From: MSPOR6 sp964652195
Lineage (GTDB): Bacteria; Poribacteria; WGA-4E; WGA-3G
Direction of reading: 5' to 3'
NCBI GenBank assembly: GCA_964652195.1
Contig: CAZZBB010000060.1
Span: 1 to 64,000 of the forward strand
DNA length: 64,000 nt
A program made the translations under genes and the position numbers. Each line of letters starts with the position of its first letter. Positions within the stretch are counted from its first letter, which is position 1. Shown here in pieces: positions 63,064 through 64,000 of the stretch. The notes beneath the pieces were generated by a model. That model searched no databases. It had not been told where the DNA came from and saw nothing but the letters and a program-made list of their open reading frames with translations.

Positions 63064-63954
63064 ATGGCTGAACAGATAGGCATCAAATTCAATAAAGATT
63101 TAGGTAATCCGATGGCAAAATCTGCCTCGGATATTACCACAACAAATGCTGATGGAAAACCGATTACGCCTTTGACACAAGAACAAAAATACCTGTTTGA
63201 CAAAAACGGGTGGCTCTTAGTTCCCGGTGTATTGACAGAGTCAGAAATAGAGGAAATGCGTGATCACTGCTACCGTCTCAAACACGAACCTGAATCAATT
63301 CAAGACATTCACCGTTCTACTTACGGTGGTCCTTTAGAGAAGCTAATTGATCATCCGGTTGTTGTTGCGTATGGAAACGAATTTCTCGCATCCCCATACC
63401 TCGCATCTGAAGAATGCTACGGTTTCCGTATGGAGATGAGTTTCTTGGCATTACGTTCTACAGAAGACGACCCACCTTTCTCCTTTAGTGCACATAACGG
63501 GAACGGACTCCATCGCATATCTGGTGATTGCCATGAATATCAATGCCTACCCGGACAAGCATTCAGCGGATTGACACGAGTCGTATGGGAGCTTAATCCC
63601 GTAGGAAAAGAGGATGGTGGAACGATGTTCATTACCGGTAGCCACAAAGCAGCATATCCTGCACCTGAAGTAGCACGAACACAGGAATGGGACTATTGGG
63701 ATACATATTCATGTCCTGCAGGATCTGTAATAATCTTTACGGAGGCAATTACACATAGCGGACAAGCGTGGAAAAATCCTGATAACGACCGAGTTGCAGT
63801 TTTTAACGCATATAACTCGGTTGATAGACGATGGTCACTTTCTCGACCCCCACAAGCACTCCTTGAAACAATGCCATCCAAACGGCAAACACTATTTCGT
63901 GATGCGTTTGTAAAGGGTAATGTAACAGGCACATCTTTTGAAATGTCTTTGTAA
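63064..63954 (+). CDS. Phytanoyl-CoA dioxygenase (PhyH)-like protein
   Basis: 296 residues. PhyH phrases: EQKYLFDKNGWLLVPGVLTE (~41-60), AHNGNGLHRISGDCHEYQCL, VVWELNPVGKEDGGTMFITG, SHKAAYP, and ITHSGQAW (His ligand) with DRVAVFNAYN. The canonical iron HxD is not clear: the first His may be that of GLHRISGD, so catalytic iron binding is uncertain. Large PhyH expansions are typical of Poribacteria-like genomes. Fe(II)/2-oxoglutarate hydroxylase of an unknown small molecule is the family expectation. Ribosome site AAAGGA. Confidence 0.82.
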   Translation: MAEQIGIKFNKDLGNPMAKSASDITTTNADGKPITPLTQEQKYLFDKNGWLLVPGVLTESEIEEMRDHCYRLKHEPESIQDIHRSTYGGPLEKLIDHPVVVAYGNEFLASPYLASEECYGFRMEMSFLALRSTEDDPPFSFSAHNGNGLHRISGDCHEYQCLPGQAFSGLTRVVWELNPVGKEDGGTMFITGSHKAAYPAPEVARTQEWDYWDTYSCPAGSVIIFTEAITHSGQAWKNPDNDRVAVFNAYNSVDRRWSLSRPPQALLETMPSKRQTLFRDAFVKGNVTGTSFEMSL

Positions 63955-63975
63955 TAGATACGATAGTTTGAAGTA

Positions 63976-64000
63976 ATACCATTTCTGATTATTAAAGTCT
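63976..64000 (+). mobile_element. Possible start of a further family A element (truncated by the window)
   Basis: ATACCATTTCTGATTATTAA resembles the left end of family A (ATACCATTTCTGATATAT). Only 25 bases remain, and the match loosens after TGAT; the divergent end at 3821 (followed by AGTAAAGTCTC) is closer there. Confidence 0.4.

Overview
The window looks like a piece of a Candidatus Poribacteria-type genome, meaning a sponge-associated or free-living marine relative. This is inference from gene content. The signs are an ECF sigma factor fused to WD40 repeats, phytanoyl-CoA dioxygenase-like, Gfo/Idh/MocA, sugar-phosphate isomerase-like and sulfatase-like enzymes, a DUF6807 protein, secreted TolB-like propellers, and AT-rich intergenic DNA full of short dispersed repeats such as GTAGGAGCGATCTCCGAATC. 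No rRNA or tRNA gene was recognised.

Layout. 1-4635 is repeat-rich and gene-poor: the edge of a duplicated gene, a broken methyltransferase, one membrane-anchored protein, two kinds of MITE-like element and one copy of a ~400 bp dispersed element. 4639-26863 is a mostly plus-strand run: sigma-WD40 fusion, TrmJ, MFS-like/spermidine-synthase-like/TPR protein, AspRS, dicarboxylate symporter, AI-2E-type permease, Der, PEP-utilising kinase, VWA protein, then a small catabolic set (isomerase-like, FG-GAP protein, sulfatase-like). 26883-43908 is mainly minus-strand: phosphodiesterase, sulfite-oxidase-family protein, DUF6807, isomerase-like, two tiny membrane proteins, hydrolase, PIN toxin fused to an antitoxin-like tail, a three-subunit molybdenum hydroxylase with a zinc-ribbon gene inside it, tandem TolB-like exported proteins, a Cys-rich sigma-like factor and a Gfo/Idh/MocA dehydrogenase. 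43909-51323 holds an SDR, a DUF3179 protein interrupted by UGA, several small proteins and a Fic protein. 51845-59045 is a decaying defence island: hsdM and hsdS intact, hsdR reduced to an N-terminal stub, an AAA ATPase broken by a frameshift, a hicA remnant, a HicB-DUF6575 fusion and a frameshifted antitoxin. 59844-63954 returns to metabolism: M42 peptidase, an unknown protein, aldo/keto reductase, PhyH-like dioxygenase.

Most notable. (1) In the DUF3179 gene the first Cys of the CPLC motif is UGA, in frame through both halves, with a hairpin at a bacterial-SECIS-like distance; it is either a new UxxC selenoprotein or a point nonsense mutation. (2) A Cys-rich sigma-like gene and a nearby secreted-protein gene share a nearly identical 33 bp upstream motif, a candidate dedicated promoter. 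(3) A dispersed element carries a hairpin whose two arms change together between copies. (4) Conserved proteins here carry unusual insertions (AspRS, symporter, AI-2E permease, molybdenum hydroxylase, Gfo/Idh/MocA). (5) Toxin-antitoxin genes have been remodelled into fusions. All family assignments come from reading motifs by eye; no database search was run.
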